Below, piece after piece: positions 1 to 9,940 of a DNA stretch of 64,000 nucleotides; position 1 is the stretch's first letter; every line of letters begins with the position of its first letter. Position numbers and translations under genes: made by a program. Under the pieces are notes generated by a model, which was given only the letters and a program-made list of their open reading frames with translations, made no database searches and had not been told where the DNA came from. Origin of the DNA: Leptobrachium leishanense. Lineage: Eukaryota > Chordata > Amphibia > Anura > Megophryidae. The stretch is from NCBI GenBank assembly GCA_009667805.1, contig CM019067.1, positions 67,006,637 to 67,070,636 of the forward strand, read 5' to 3'.

Positions 1-431
1 TACAATCAACATTCTTCACATTCTCTTAGCCTTCAGCGCACACAACGTTTGTACATCCATTGTTCCAGCACATTAGATTAAACACACACTATCAGAGATC
101 CCTTAAATTAAACATGTACCTAGATAATGGGGAAAATCCCTGACGCATAAATTACACAACAGCAAAACTTATTTACTAGCTACAGAAACACACATTTATC
201 TACAGGAATATAAGTATTTTAAACCAAAGCTATGTCATTTCACTAAACTAAATTAAACTAAAACCAAACGAGGTAAAATATTTAAAATCACACGATAAAA
301 CCGACCATAAAGTCTTTTGAGGTTTGAAGCATGGAGCGTTGCCTCAGCTCCATGACATAGGTCCTTTTAAAAATGTCTTGGGTTTGCGTCCTGGGCTCGC
401 TGCGCCGAGCCTCTTGGGTCATTCCGTGACA
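1..431 (-). repeat. LTR (3' LTR of the minus-strand element), cut by the window edge
   Basis: It is nearly identical to 3757-4190. It ends in GTGACA at 431 and a polypyrimidine tract follows at once, the expected 3' LTR/PPT junction read from the minus strand. About 496 bp of this LTR lie outside the window. Confidence 0.88.
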
Positions 432-446
432 CTCCTCCCCCTTTCC
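432..446 (-). other. Polypurine tract (PPT)
   Basis: A 15-base pyrimidine run on the plus strand is a purine run on the minus strand, directly abutting the TGTCAC start of the 3' LTR. This is the usual primer site for plus-strand DNA synthesis in LTR elements. Confidence 0.75.
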
Positions 447-809
447 AAAGTCCGACGGACCCGGTTGGACCCCAACGGGTCGCACCGGGGAAGTCGGTGC
501 AGTCCTTGCGGCCCATAGTCTGTAGGAAGGAGGCGAGTCACCAGGCTTCTCCATTTGTCCTGGAGGCAGTGCCTGACGTGTAGGGGGTACGAGTCTTTGG
601 GGTTACCCACTCCGGGATAGGGTTCCTGTGGTCGGGGAGGGTTACCGCCTGTACCATCTCCGGAGGTACCGTGCACCCGGGAAAAACGGGTGCCAAGTGC
701 ATGCGCCCCGAGTGTCCTGGTCAGCCGTTGGGGAAAACAGTGGCTGCATGGGGCCTCCGGGCCAAAGGGTTGTGGAGATGGGCAGAGGGGGACCAGGCTC
801 TGCCCCATT

Positions 810-1790
810 GCCAGCACGTCGGCTGGGTGGTTCATTGCCGAGAAAGGGTCCCCGGGCAGGAGAATGGCGTCCTCCAGCTCCGGTGGGGTCCGTGGCTGCG
901 GGATAAGTAGCCCGAGGGTACCCCCCTTCTGCTCCTCGGGCAGATGGTGGAGGATGGGCAGAGGCCAGCGGCCCTCTGCCCCGTTGCCAGCTCTTCTGCT
1001 GGGGGAGTGGGCACAGGAACAACGCCCAGGGGGTCAGATGGGGTCAACGGCTGCGGGCTAAGCAGCTCGGGTAAATTCTGCTGTTCCTCAGGGCAGACGA
1101 CGGAGAGTGGGCAGAGGCCAGCGGCACTCTGCCCCGTTGACAGCTCTTCTGCTGGGGAAGTGGGCGCAGAAATGACATCCCGGGTGTCAGGTGGGGTCAA
1201 CGGCTGTGAGACAAGCAGCTCGGGTAAACTCGCCTGCTCCTCAGGGCAGACGACGGGGAGTGGGCAGAGGCCGGCGGCACTCTGCCCCATTGCCAGCGCT
1301 TCTGCTGGGCAGGCGGGTGCGGGAGCAACGTCCAGCGGGGAAGATGGGGTCAAGGGCTGCACAACAATCAGCCCGGGGAAATCCTCCTTCTGCCCTTCGG
1401 GACAGGCGTCAGAGGGTGGACAGAGGCCAGATGCACTCTGCCCCGTTGCCAGCTCTTCTGCTGGGGAGGTGGGTACCGGAACAAAGTCCAGGGGGTTAGA
1501 TGGGGTCAAAGGCTGCGAGATCAGCAGCGCGAGGGTATCCCCTTTCTGCTCCTCGGGGCAGAGGGTGGGAGATGGGCAGAGGCCAGCGGCGCTCTGCCCC
1601 ATTGCCAGCCCTTCTGCTGGGGAGGTGGTTACCGGAACAAAGTCCAGGGGGTTGGATGGGGTAAACGGCTGCGAGATCGGCAGCGCGGGGTTATCCCCTT
1701 TCTGCTCCTCGGGCAGATGGTGGAGGATGGGCAGAGGCCAGCGGCGCTCTGCTCCGTTGCCAGCTCTTCTGCTGGGCCAGTGGACACGGG
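810..1790 (-). repeat. Tandem coding repeat, 153-156 bp unit, about 6-7 copies
   Basis: The landmark for cagctcttctgctggggag recurs near 989, 1141, 1297, 1450, 1606 and 1762, with a weaker copy near 817. The spacing is a multiple of three or close to it, so the repeat stays in the minus-strand reading frame as 51-52 residues per unit. Confidence 0.85.
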
Positions 1791-1839
1791 CACCGTGTCT
1801 CCTTACGGGGGCGGGAGGATAACTTCCTCTCTGGGCCAC
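832..1839 (-). pseudogene. C-terminal repeat-rich part of the LTR-element protein (frame 3)
   Basis: This is a 335-codon open frame on the minus strand built from degenerate copies of a 51-52 residue proline-rich unit. Recognisable cores in each unit are PAEELATGQSAAGLCP and QPLTPSNPLD. The frame overlaps the previous open frame at 1803-1839, so it continues the same protein after an indel. Coding potential continues in other frames to about 419, just inside the LTR. I recognise no enzymatic domain. The low-complexity, Pro/Gly/Cys-containing repeats suggest a structural role, but this is inference. Confidence 0.55.
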
Positions 1840-2684
1840 TCGGACCCTTTACGCAGCCCATGCTGGTCGCTTGGCACCTGCTGTGCTTCCGACCTGGCCG
1901 GCTCGTCTACTGTGGTCCCGACGGGGACCCATGGGAGCATCTCGGGCTCCCATCCTTCGGGGTCACTTGGGCTGTCTGCTTCCTCGACCAGACAGTCCCA
2001 GGTCATGGGGCTTAGGCCGAACTGCGGAGTGTCGTCCAGCAATCTTCTGTAGGCCTTCTCGAGCTCCCATTCTTGCTCCACTAGGAACTCCAGTTCCTCT
2101 AACTCAGAGTCCCTGCTCTCGTACGGGAGTTCCTTTTCCCGTCGCTCCAGTATCTCCTCCGACCGCTCCTCCGTCTCTTCTCCGAACCCAGGCTCATTGG
2201 CCATTCTCTCGTAAAGCAGCCCTGTGCCGCCGTAGTGGGGGCCTGCATTGGAGGCGCCGTCGAGAGTGCGGGGTAGCAGGGGGCCTGTTAGCCACCGGAA
2301 CGTGCGGTACGCGGCGTCCAGTGCCATCTCCTGCCGCACCAGGCCTTGGAGCTCGGCCTCCCACTCCTCCGGGGGTCGGCCCTTCAGGAATACAGCTCTG
2401 GCGTTGTACTGCACCTGATAAATGACAGCGTCAGAAGGAACCTCAACTCCATGATAGTCCCTTTCATGGCACAGCGCCTCGTACCAAAGTTCCTGGCGAA
2501 TCTCGTCCCGCCACTCAAGCCCAGTGGGCTCAACTGCAGACCCGTGGTACCGATCCGGGCCCTCCTGCAGCCTTTTCGGAAATTCGGCCCACATGTCGGC
2601 GAGGGTGCTGGCGCAGGGGCACCACCCCTCGATGGGGAATGTGGCGTCCTCAGATGCAGCTCCAGGCGAGCTGTAAGTCTCCAT
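1803..2684 (-). pseudogene. Middle part of the LTR-element protein, acidic (frame 2)
   Basis: This is a 293-codon minus-strand open frame rich in Glu, Arg, Leu and Trp, with a strongly acidic helical stretch around residues 150-200 (EETEERSEEILERREKEL). It overlaps the upstream frame at 2384-2684. There the repeated motif YSSxGAS occurs in both frames, so an indel near the G-runs at about 2740-2760 probably split one original protein. It has no similarity I recognise to RT, protease, integrase or env. It is best described as a lineage-specific gag-like or accessory polypeptide. Confidence 0.5.
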
Positions 2685-3211
2685 CCAAGGGTCGCTGGGA
2701 TGTGCGCTTTCCCCAATACAGGCTCCAGGCGAGCTGTAAGTCCCGAAGGGGGTATCGCTGGGGGGTGTAGATTCCGGGGTGAAGCTCCAGTCGAGCTGTA
2801 AACCTCGACCCAGGGTTCTACGGGGTAGGGTTCAGGGGTAAAGTATTCAATCCTTTTTGCACGGAGCGCTGCCAACCGCAGCTCGTGCTGACGGTCCTTT
2901 TCTTGCTCCTCGCGCTCCTTGTCCCGCTCCTCTTCCTGTCGGACCTCCTGGATCGCCTTGTGTATGGCAGCCTCCGATGGGGCAGCTCCGAGTAGGGCGA
3001 TCCGCTGCCGCGCCTTTCTGTCGAAGGCATTTTCAGATTCCTCTGCGAGGACAGGGGTGGGGACGGGTGGCGTCACAGTCGACGCGCCCACCTGGTCTAG
3101 GACCTGCAGCTCCTTAATCAAGGTCTTCTTGCGTTTGGAGCCTGGGGTACCTCCCCGACTCTCCAGCATGTCCCGCAGGGTGTCTCTTTTGTAATAGCTG
3201 TACCCAGCCAT
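2384..3211 (-). pseudogene. N-terminal part of the LTR-element protein, SAP-like motif plus coiled coil
   Basis: The ATG at 3211-3209 follows the PBS by about 34 bp, the expected place for the first gene of an LTR element. Residues 5-33 have the spacing of a SAP motif (L..ML..RG..PGSKRKKTLI), a short helix-extended-helix fold that binds DNA in other proteins. Residues about 95-135 are a Glu/Arg/Lys-rich probable coiled coil. The frame then enters imperfect repeats (YSSTGAS) and terminates at 2384, while the coding sense continues in the next frame. There is no CCHC knuckle. A role in particle assembly or nucleic-acid binding is inference. Confidence 0.6.
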
Positions 3212-3244
3212 GGTGAGGGTCTTCTTGGGGGGGGACAGAGAGCT

Positions 3245-3262
3245 ATCCCACCGCTGCCACCA
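3245..3262 (-). other. Primer binding site, tRNA-Leu(AAG) type
   Basis: On the minus strand the sequence TGGTGGCAGCGGTGGGAT lies one base from the LTR end. It is complementary over 18 nt to the 3' end (with CCA) of vertebrate tRNA-Leu(AAG), as I know that tRNA. This fixes the orientation of the element. Confidence 0.85.
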
Positions 3263-3263
3263 G

Positions 3264-4190
3264 TGTGGCGGAATGGGTGTTGTCCGCCTGCGGTCCTGCT
3301 CTATCTGACCCCCTCTTTGGTGTTGCCAAGCCCGACTACCGAGTGGCACGGCACCCGGCATCTCGAGCGGCTTGGGTAGAAGACCACGTGGCGGTGGAGA
3401 TCTGGAGAGTATATGGGGCACCCACGGTGGAGATCCGCCCGACTACCGAGCGGCACGGCGCTGAGTCGAGGTCCCGATTCGGGGTGGTTGCGGTATCCCA
3501 AGATACCGATTCAAGGTGGCGCAACGGCGCGGCGAATCGATGTTCTGCTGCGGAGTTAGAGTGACCCGTTCCTGGGTGGTGGTGATATGTAGCCGACGTG
3601 AAATGACAACACCAGGCAGAGCTGTATGTTTCAAACACTCAGATGAACTGAACTCTTTTAATCACACGCCACTATTTATGCTGAAGTACAACAGTCATAA
3701 TTTGCATACCCATACTAATTAGTAGCATACCCATACTAATTAGTTATGTCAGTTATTTACAATCAACATTCTTCACATTCTCTTAGCCTTCAGCGCACAC
3801 AACGTTTGTACATCCATTGTTCCAGCACATCAGATTAAACACACACTATCAGAGATCCCTTAAATTAAACATGTACCTAGATAATGGGGAAAATCCCTGA
3901 CGCATAAATTACACAACAGCAAAACTTATTTACTAGCTACAGAAACACACATTTATCTACAGGAATATAAGTATATTTTAAACCAAAGCTATGTCATTTC
4001 ACTAAACTAAATTAAACTAAAACCAAACGAGGTAAAATATTTAAAATCACACGATAAAACCGACCATAAAGTCTTTTGAGGTTTGAAGCATGGAGCGTTG
4101 CCTCAGCTCCATGACATAGGTCCTTTTAAAAATGTCTTGGGTTTGCGTCCTGGGCTCGCTGCGCCGAGCCTCTTGGGTCATTCCGTGACA
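3264..4190 (-). repeat. LTR (5' LTR of the minus-strand element), 927 bp
   Basis: It starts TGTGGC next to the PBS and ends GTGACA. The right half matches 1-431. Right of 4190 the sequence changes at once to LINE coding sequence. Confidence 0.88.
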
Positions 4191-5154
4191 GACCCATTCT
4201 CTTTAATATTTTTATTATTGATATTGCAGAAGGTATTAATGGAAAAGTATGTCTTTTTGTTGATGATACAAAGATTTGCAACAGGGTTGACGTTCCTGGA
4301 GGGATCAGCCAAATGACAAATGATTTAGGTAAACTAAAAAAATGGTCGGAGTTGTGGCAATTGAGTTTTAATGTGGATAAGTGCAAGATAATGCACCTGG
4401 GACGTAAAAACCCAAGGGCTGAATATAGAATATTTGATACAGTCCTAACCTCAACATCTGAGGAAAGGGATTTAGGGGTTATTATTTCAGAGGATCTAAG
4501 GGTAAGTAGTCAATGTAATAGAGCAGCAGGAAATGCTAGCAGAATGCTTGGTTGTGTAGGGAGAGGTATTAGCAGTAGGAAAAGGGAAGTGCTCATGCCA
4601 CTGTACAGAGCACTGGTGAGACCTCACTTGGAGTACTGTGTGCAGTACTGGAGACCGTATCACCAGAAGGATATAGACATCTCAGAGAGAGTTCAGAGAA
4701 GGGCTACTAAAATGGTGTACGGCTTGAAGGAGAAAAGTTACCAGGAAAGGCTTAATGATCTTAACATGTACAGCTTGGAAAAAAGACGAGACAGAGGAGA
4801 TATGATAGAAACATTTAAATACGTAAAGGGAATCCACAAGGTAGAGGAAGGGAGTATATTTAAAAGGAAACAAAATAGCAAAACAAGAGGACATAGTCTT
4901 AGATTAGAGGGGCAAAGGTTTAAAAGTAACATCAGGAAGCATTATTTTACTGAGAGGGTGGTGGATACATGGAACAGTCTTCCAGTAGAAGTGGTAGAGG
5001 CCAAAACAGTAATTGAATTTAAGCAAGCATGGGATAGGCATAAGGCTATCCTAAACAAAAGATAAATCCAGGTAAAGTATCCATGTAATTGGGCAGACTA
5101 GATGGGCCGAAAGGTTCTTATCTGCCGACATTTTTCTATGTTTCTATGTTTCTA
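4191..5154 (+). mobile_element. CR1-type LINE, 5' part lost to the LTR insertion
   Basis: An open reverse-transcriptase C-terminal region is followed by a short 3' UTR. It ends in the repeated octamer-like tail ttctatgtttctatg, a hallmark of CR1-group LINEs. The left edge is exactly the LTR end, so the LTR element is the younger insertion. Confidence 0.8.
4193..5065 (+). pseudogene. Reverse transcriptase C-terminal fragment (CR1/jockey-like LINE)
   Basis: The frame is open from the first codon after the LTR junction to the stop at 5063-5065, about 290 residues. It begins in the conserved RT block PILFNIFI, followed by the catalytic motif LFVDDTK (a variant of FADD). Next comes the thumb/connection region typical of CR1, with KWQLSFN-like WQLSFNVDKCKIMHLG, DLGVIIS and VRPHLEYCVQYW. 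The N-terminal endonuclease and first RT motifs are absent. There are no internal stops in what remains. Confidence 0.85.
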
Positions 5155-5531
5155 TTCAGGGATGAGGGAAGCCCTCTGCTTTAAAAAGTTGTTACAATGA
5201 CAGCCAAGGGGTGGGAGGACACTCAGCACATCATGTCCAGTTAAATAACTTATTGTGATCATGCTTCATACAGTTTTCCTTTAAGAACACTTAAAACCTC
5301 AGAAGATATCAATTAGAAGATTATCAAGCATTATGTTCAGATTTATTGTAACTTTCTTTGCAGATTATATTAATTAATTAAGAGTGCCCAGGAGAAACAG
5401 TCATGTCAGAAGGATGTGCAGAATATATATATACCATTGTTATGTTATATCCTATGTAGATGTTCTGGGCAAGAAATAAAAAGAAAAATATAAAAACAAC
5501 ACAACACACAAGTTGTATGGACTTGGATATA
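5155..5531. other. No gene seen
   Basis: AT-rich sequence between the LINE and the fold-back mariner. I see no open frame with recognisable content and no terminal repeats. Confidence 0.5.
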
Positions 5532-6383
5532 CAGTATGTCCATAAAGTCTCTTTACAATTTCAAAAATGTATTAAAAAGGCAAATGAAAAGGCAGATAAA
5601 TGAAAATTAGTACAAAATGAGACGTATATATTTAAGGTTTTTTGCCTCATTTAATACACCTCTATAATTGGGCACCATTAGTTGCACGAAGCACATCAAG
5701 ACGGTACTCGATTTCTTGCCATGTTCACTGTAGCATCCCCTCATCAATGGTGGCAATGGCATCAGTGATCCTCTGCTTTAGATTAGTGCTTTAGATTTGT
5801 TCCATACACAATATCTTTAACATAACCCCATAGAAAGAAGTAGTTTTTCTTGAGCGAGATATCAATTACTGCAAATGTTTACCTTGACCTTTTGACTGAA
5901 TACGTGGCACCACAACTACATGACCTTCGACCAACCATCATTTTTCAGCAAGATGGTGCACCACCACATTGGGGACTGCATGTTCGTGGGTTCCTAAATG
6001 GAACATGTCCAAACCGGTGGATTGGAAGGGGTGGCCCAATTCTCGTTCACCAGATATCACTCCCCTCAACTTCTTTCTATGGGGTTATGTTAAAGATATG
6101 GTGTATGGAACAAAGGTATGGGACATCAATAATCTAAAGCAGAGGATCACTGATGCCATTGCCACCATTGATGAGGGAATGCTACAGTGAACATGGCAAG
6201 AAATCGAGTACCGTCTTGATGTGCTTCGTGCAACTAATGGTGCCCATATAGAGGTGTATTAAATGAGGCAAAGAAAACCTTAAATATACCCGTCTCGTTT
6301 TGTAATAATCTTCACTTATCTGTCTTTTCATTTGCCATTGTAATACATTTTTGAAATTGTAAAGAGACTTTATGGACACCCTG
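5532..6383 (+). mobile_element. Fold-back mariner-like element (IS630/Tc1/mariner superfamily)
   Basis: The termini match as inverted repeats around the core TGTCCATAAAGTCTCTTTAC and are flanked by TA on both sides (5530-5531, 6384-6385). Unusually, the whole left third (about 5532-5868) is an inverted copy of the right third (about 6066-6383), so the element is a large hairpin with only a short unique loop. The loop keeps part of a transposase. The left arm lacks about 17 bp present in the right arm. Confidence 0.8.
5868..6190 (+). pseudogene. Mariner-like transposase fragment
   Basis: Recognisable blocks are a second catalytic Asp in IFQQDGAPPHW, then RWIGRGGPI. After a +1/-1 frame change near 6040 comes RSPDITPLNFFLWGYVKD, which should carry the third acidic residue of the D-D-D/E triad. 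A stop (TGA at 6188-6190) interrupts before TWQEIEYRLD. The N-terminal DNA-binding region and first Asp are missing. It was replaced by an inverted copy of the 3' end, so it cannot be functional. Confidence 0.75.
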
Positions 6384-6385
6384 TA

Positions 6386-6982
6386 TATCAAGCTGCAAAA
6401 TAGGTTTAAGAAAGTGTATCTGTAAAATCATATCTCCCTATGCAAAGGCTGATCAGGAGCTCACAATAGCATCTGTAGTCATTTATAAAAGCGATTGGGC
6501 ATTTCACAATACATTTATCTTTACTTTCTTAACAATGAAAAATCTATTCCAACAGAATGAATGGAGGAATGTAAAGGAAATTGGTCGGAGCAAATTAGTA
6601 ATTTGGATTGCTGAAGAGGGACTGCAAATTCAGTGATGCATACGAGATCAAATTAAAGTGTGTTTCATTTCAACTTAATACATTCCCACAACTGAGTCCA
6701 AGCACTTAAAATCTTTCTTTAATGTATACATGCATGCAGATAAAAGAAATGTATCTTACTGCTTTATAAAAGCTGTATACCAAATTGCTAAGTTGGTCTG
6801 TATATGTCTCGGGCAAGCCCAATCACTCTGCTATTATTATAATGACAAAAATAATGCCATAATAAAAAGCATTGGCATTATTATTTTATTTTTCATGTTA
6901 GTATTTAGTAAGGATTCACTGTTTCAGGGGACTAGTCTCGGGATTTGTGCAAGTGCACCTGTAACTTAGGCTCTCTTTCTTA
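6386..6982. other. No gene seen
   Basis: Unique-looking AT-rich sequence. A 79-codon open frame (6730-6969) shows no family signature. Confidence 0.4.
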
Positions 6983-7090
6983 GGGCAGTATTACATACTG
7001 CCCGCTAAAACGTGGATGCTAAGGAGGAAAGCCTGCGCATGCAGGTTTCTCCTTAGCGTCCCCGTTTTTGCACCATATTACAAGGACTTT
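6983..7090. repeat. Partial MITE of the GGGC..TATTACA family
   Basis: It begins with GGGCAGTATTACA, then has an inverted repeat gctaaggagg / cctccttagc-like pair. This corresponds to the end of the complete copy at 48583-49257. The second terminus is missing. Confidence 0.5.
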
Positions 7091-7512
7091 GCCTTTGGAA
7101 ACTTCGTAAAGGGGGGGGCAAGTGGCCACATTAATACATTAATTGTCAGTATTTTATAATACATTTTGTGCATATATACGAATCTCCGGTAGTTCTCTGT
7201 AGACCTAGAAAACTACACTTATACAAACAATTGCTCTAAATACTTTATTTAAAATTTAAAATTTATTGTAATATCCTTTACTACAAACAATGACGTTTAC
7301 ACAACAAATAATTAATTAATTCCGTCTCCTGCAATTATGCATTTATTTTACACATACAGGACAAATATAACCCTTACAATGTGCCACGTATCTTGACGCC
7401 ACATAATAATTAGCGTTTGACATTGTTTCCCTAGACAGCTGACTATTTTAGTCACTTTTGACTTTACAATGACCATAGTGTACGGCAAGCCTTGGCTTGA
7501 TTCTCTGCAAAA
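7091..7512. other. No gene seen; possible decayed ERV interior
   Basis: No recognisable coding content. By position it could be internal ERV sequence downstream of the gag-like remnant, but nothing supports that directly. Confidence 0.3.
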
Positions 7513-7992
7513 TTATACATAATAAGGGATATGGTCGGTACATGGCTCGCAGCTGTTGATGAGGATACAACAGGACCATGGGTGTAGTACGCCCCATCGA
7601 TACGTAAAACAGGGTAGAGACCTGTTGGCTGTTTTTGGGCAGTTGTCTTTGGGTTTACTATCTTTCACTTTTTTTGTGGATATTTCACCATAAGAAGGGG
7701 GGCTCGGATCTTGGGGTGAGGTAATAGTAATTGGTTTTTGCCTTCCTATTTTCCTCTGTTTTCTACCCACCCTTCTTTCTCAATCTCTTTTGTAACTCTA
7801 CTATCCATGCTTGTGCTACATTCCATAAGCCATTATCGGTCAACATTCCTTTTTTATTCTTCAATAAACTTCTCCATTCCTCTGCTTTCTACCGAGAAGT
7901 TTCAATTTCACAACATTCCTTTTACCTGCTCTGTCTTCAACTAACTTGCGTGGAGTCATCCATCCTGTCTGGTTACTCTGTTCATTACCCAT
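7513..7992 (-). pseudogene. Possible decayed gag N-terminal region
   Basis: An ATG at 7992-7990 opens a short frame beginning MGNEQS, with Gly at position 2 as in myristoylated retroviral matrix proteins. It is followed by stops and frame changes. A later piece in another frame (7770-7513) contains PSPPSYGE, which resembles a late-domain-like Pro-rich stretch. Position downstream of a PBS and leader is the main argument. Similarity is weak and this could be chance. Confidence 0.3.
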
Positions 7993-8091
7993 TCCTGATT
8001 GTTAGCTCTTTTCCTGATCAATTTAAACAATGCACATAATTTATCAATAGTCAGAAGTGAGGATAGACCTGTACCTATCGTGTCTTGCTAC

Positions 8092-8381
8092 CAGGTGTGT
8101 CTAGCCTGCATCACCTGATACTGCTAGACCCTGACAGTAAAGCGTCTCGTCCTCCCCTATATTCCAATTCCAAATATAGTCTATATATATCTTGCCACCA
8201 GGTATGTCTAGCCTGCATTACCTGTAGATATACATATATAATGTGGGCTGCACCAGGGATGTCTAGCCTGCCTCACCTGTTACTGCTGCTCACACTACCC
8301 CTTCTGACTGTCAATCCAACTACACCTCTATCAGAGATATATCGTGTCCGTCTACCAGGGATGTCTAGCCTACATCACCTG
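8092..8381 (-). repeat. Four 26-nt stem-loop repeats in the ERV leader
   Basis: Copies lie at 8092-8117, 8199-8224, 8254-8279 and 8356-8381. All are exactly 26 nt with near-invariant centre tgtctagcctgc and complementary ends: CAGGTG/CACCTG, CAGGTA/TACCTG and CAGG/CCTG in two. The spacer sequences differ, so this is not a simple tandem duplication. Between PBS and gag this is where retroviruses keep RNA packaging and dimerisation signals; that role here is inference. Confidence 0.7.
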
Positions 8382-8384
8382 TTC

Positions 8385-9592
8385 TAGATACAGAAAAAAT
8401 GGCGTCGCGCCCATACTCACCGGAGTGGCTGCAACTGCCAGGAGTAACAGCCCAGTCAATGTATAAAACATAACAAGGAAAAAAGGTGTCATCTGCGCTC
8501 GTTTCTATGTGTTCCATGTACAACAAAACTGAGGTTTTTGTTTGTTTCAATGGCCATTGCAACGTAAGCTCACTCGCCACTTCACGGCACCTCTTTACAG
8601 AGTGAGTACCTAACAATTGTAACCAAAAGGCCGCTCTACTGAGCAGCTCCAAGCCCCTGCAGCTGCTTTTCAGCCAAGGAGAGGCAAAGATGGTGGGCTT
8701 TATTTATACACGCACCAAACACTTCCCATTTGGGATTAAAAACAAAAACATGGAAAGAGGAACAGCTGCAGAATGACGGACTGGTGTTACAAGCATGATA
8801 TACATAGATACAAAAAAAATGGCGTCGCGCCCATACTCACCGGAGTGGCTGCAACTGCCAGGAGTAACAGCCCAGTCAATGTATAAAACATAACAAGGAA
8901 AAAAGGTGTCATCTGCGCTCGTTTCTATGTGTTCCATGTACAACAAAACTGAGGTTTTTGTTTGTTTCAATGGCCATTGCAACGTAAGCTCACTCGCCAC
9001 TTCACGGCACCTCTTCACAGAGTGAGTACCTAACAATTGTAACCAAAAGGCCGCTCTACTGAGCAGCTCCAAGCCCCTCCAGCTGCTTTTCAGCCAAGGA
9101 GAGGCAAAGATGGTGGGCTTTATTTATACACGCACCAAACACTTCCCATTTGGGATTAAAAACAAAATCATGGAAAGAGGAACAGCTGCAGAACGACGGA
9201 CTGGTGTTACAAGCATGATATACATAGATACAGAAAAAATGGCGTCGCGCCCATACTCACCGGAGTGGCTGCAACTGCCAGGAGTAACAGCCCAGTCAAT
9301 GTATAAAACATAACAAGGAAAAAAGGTGTCATCTGCGCTCGTTTCTATGTGTTCCATGTACAACAAAACTGAGGTTTTTGTTTGTTTCAATGGCCATTGC
9401 AACGTAAGCTCACTCGCCACTTCACGGCTCCTCTTTACAGAGTGAGTACCTAACAATTGTAACCAAAAGGCCTCTCTACTGAGCAGCTCCAAGCCCCTCC
9501 AGCTGCTTTTCAGCCAAGGAGAGGCAAAGATGGTGGGCTTTATTTATACACGCACCAAACACTTCCCATTTGGGATTAAAAACAAAAACATG
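8385..9592 (-). repeat. Array 1 of the 420-bp mobile satellite (about 2.9 units)
   Basis: Units begin at the same point (gatacagaaaaaatggcg at 8387, 8807, 9227), giving a period of exactly 420 bp. Units are almost identical to one another. The array starts at tagatacag and ends part-way through a unit at aaacatg. A 9-bp sequence, tgttctaga, occurs at both edges (8380-8388 and 9591-9599), partly overlapping unit sequence, and looks like a target duplication. It interrupts the ERV leader. Confidence 0.9.
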
Positions 9593-9940
9593 TTCTAGAC
9601 CCCGACAATCTCTCTGATCACCAACTAAACCACAATTCCTATCAGGAAATATGCCGTCAATACAAAGAACCGTGAACAGACGTACAGACAATCAGACAAC
9701 AGGCATGCGATTCGTGGGTCAGTAAACAGACATCTGAGCATAGTTAAATAAAAGCCCACTTTTGGTGTCCGCCAAGTGCACGCATGGATTCCTGGGACGG
9801 GGACCGCAGACTAGAACACGTCACAGGCAGATAACAAAGGTATCTTACTTGTTAGGCACAAAGGTGATCAGGCTCCGCTCTGGTACAGTCTCCGTCTGTG
9901 GAAGTCTTTCTTGCTGGCACCTGGCAGAGCAACTCAGATG
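9593..9940 (-). other. ERV leader (5' untranslated region) remnant
   Basis: Sequence between the satellite array and the PBS. On the minus strand it contains AACAAGTAAGATA near 9860-9842, which could be a weak 5' splice site. No coding frame is recognisable. Confidence 0.4.

Larger units (their letters stand above)
1..4190 (-). mobile_element. Non-autonomous LTR retrotransposon, minus strand, left end outside window
   Basis: Two near-identical long direct repeats bracket 2.8 kb of internal sequence. In element orientation (minus strand) the order is LTR 4190-3264, PBS 3262-3245, coding region from 3211 downward, PPT 446-432, second LTR from 431 into the window edge. The LTRs have TGT...ACA ends. 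The parts that can be compared (1-431 against 3757-4190) differ by about one substitution and one 2-bp indel, so the insertion is young. No reverse transcriptase, RNase H, protease or integrase motif is present on either strand, so the element must use enzymes made elsewhere. It lies inside a CR1-type LINE, which resumes at 4191. The TSD cannot be checked because the left flank is missing. Confidence 0.85.

Noticed and set aside
944..1822. Plus-strand 292-codon frame
   Set aside because: Shadow of the minus-strand 153-156-bp coding repeat; the PBS and PPT fix the element on the minus strand.
1..4190. Infectious or complete retrovirus
   Set aside because: No pol or env domain between the LTRs; the element is non-autonomous.
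5850..5867. Transposase start in the fold-back mariner
   Set aside because: The frame opens with TTG inside the inverted arm, so it is not the original N terminus.
8385..9592. Hammerhead ribozyme in the 420-bp unit, as in retrozymes
   Set aside because: I searched both strands for CTGANGA with a GAAA partner and found none. Other self-cleaving folds cannot be excluded by eye.
9842..9860. Retroviral splice donor
   Set aside because: AACAAGTAAGATA is only a fair match and no acceptor or env is visible.
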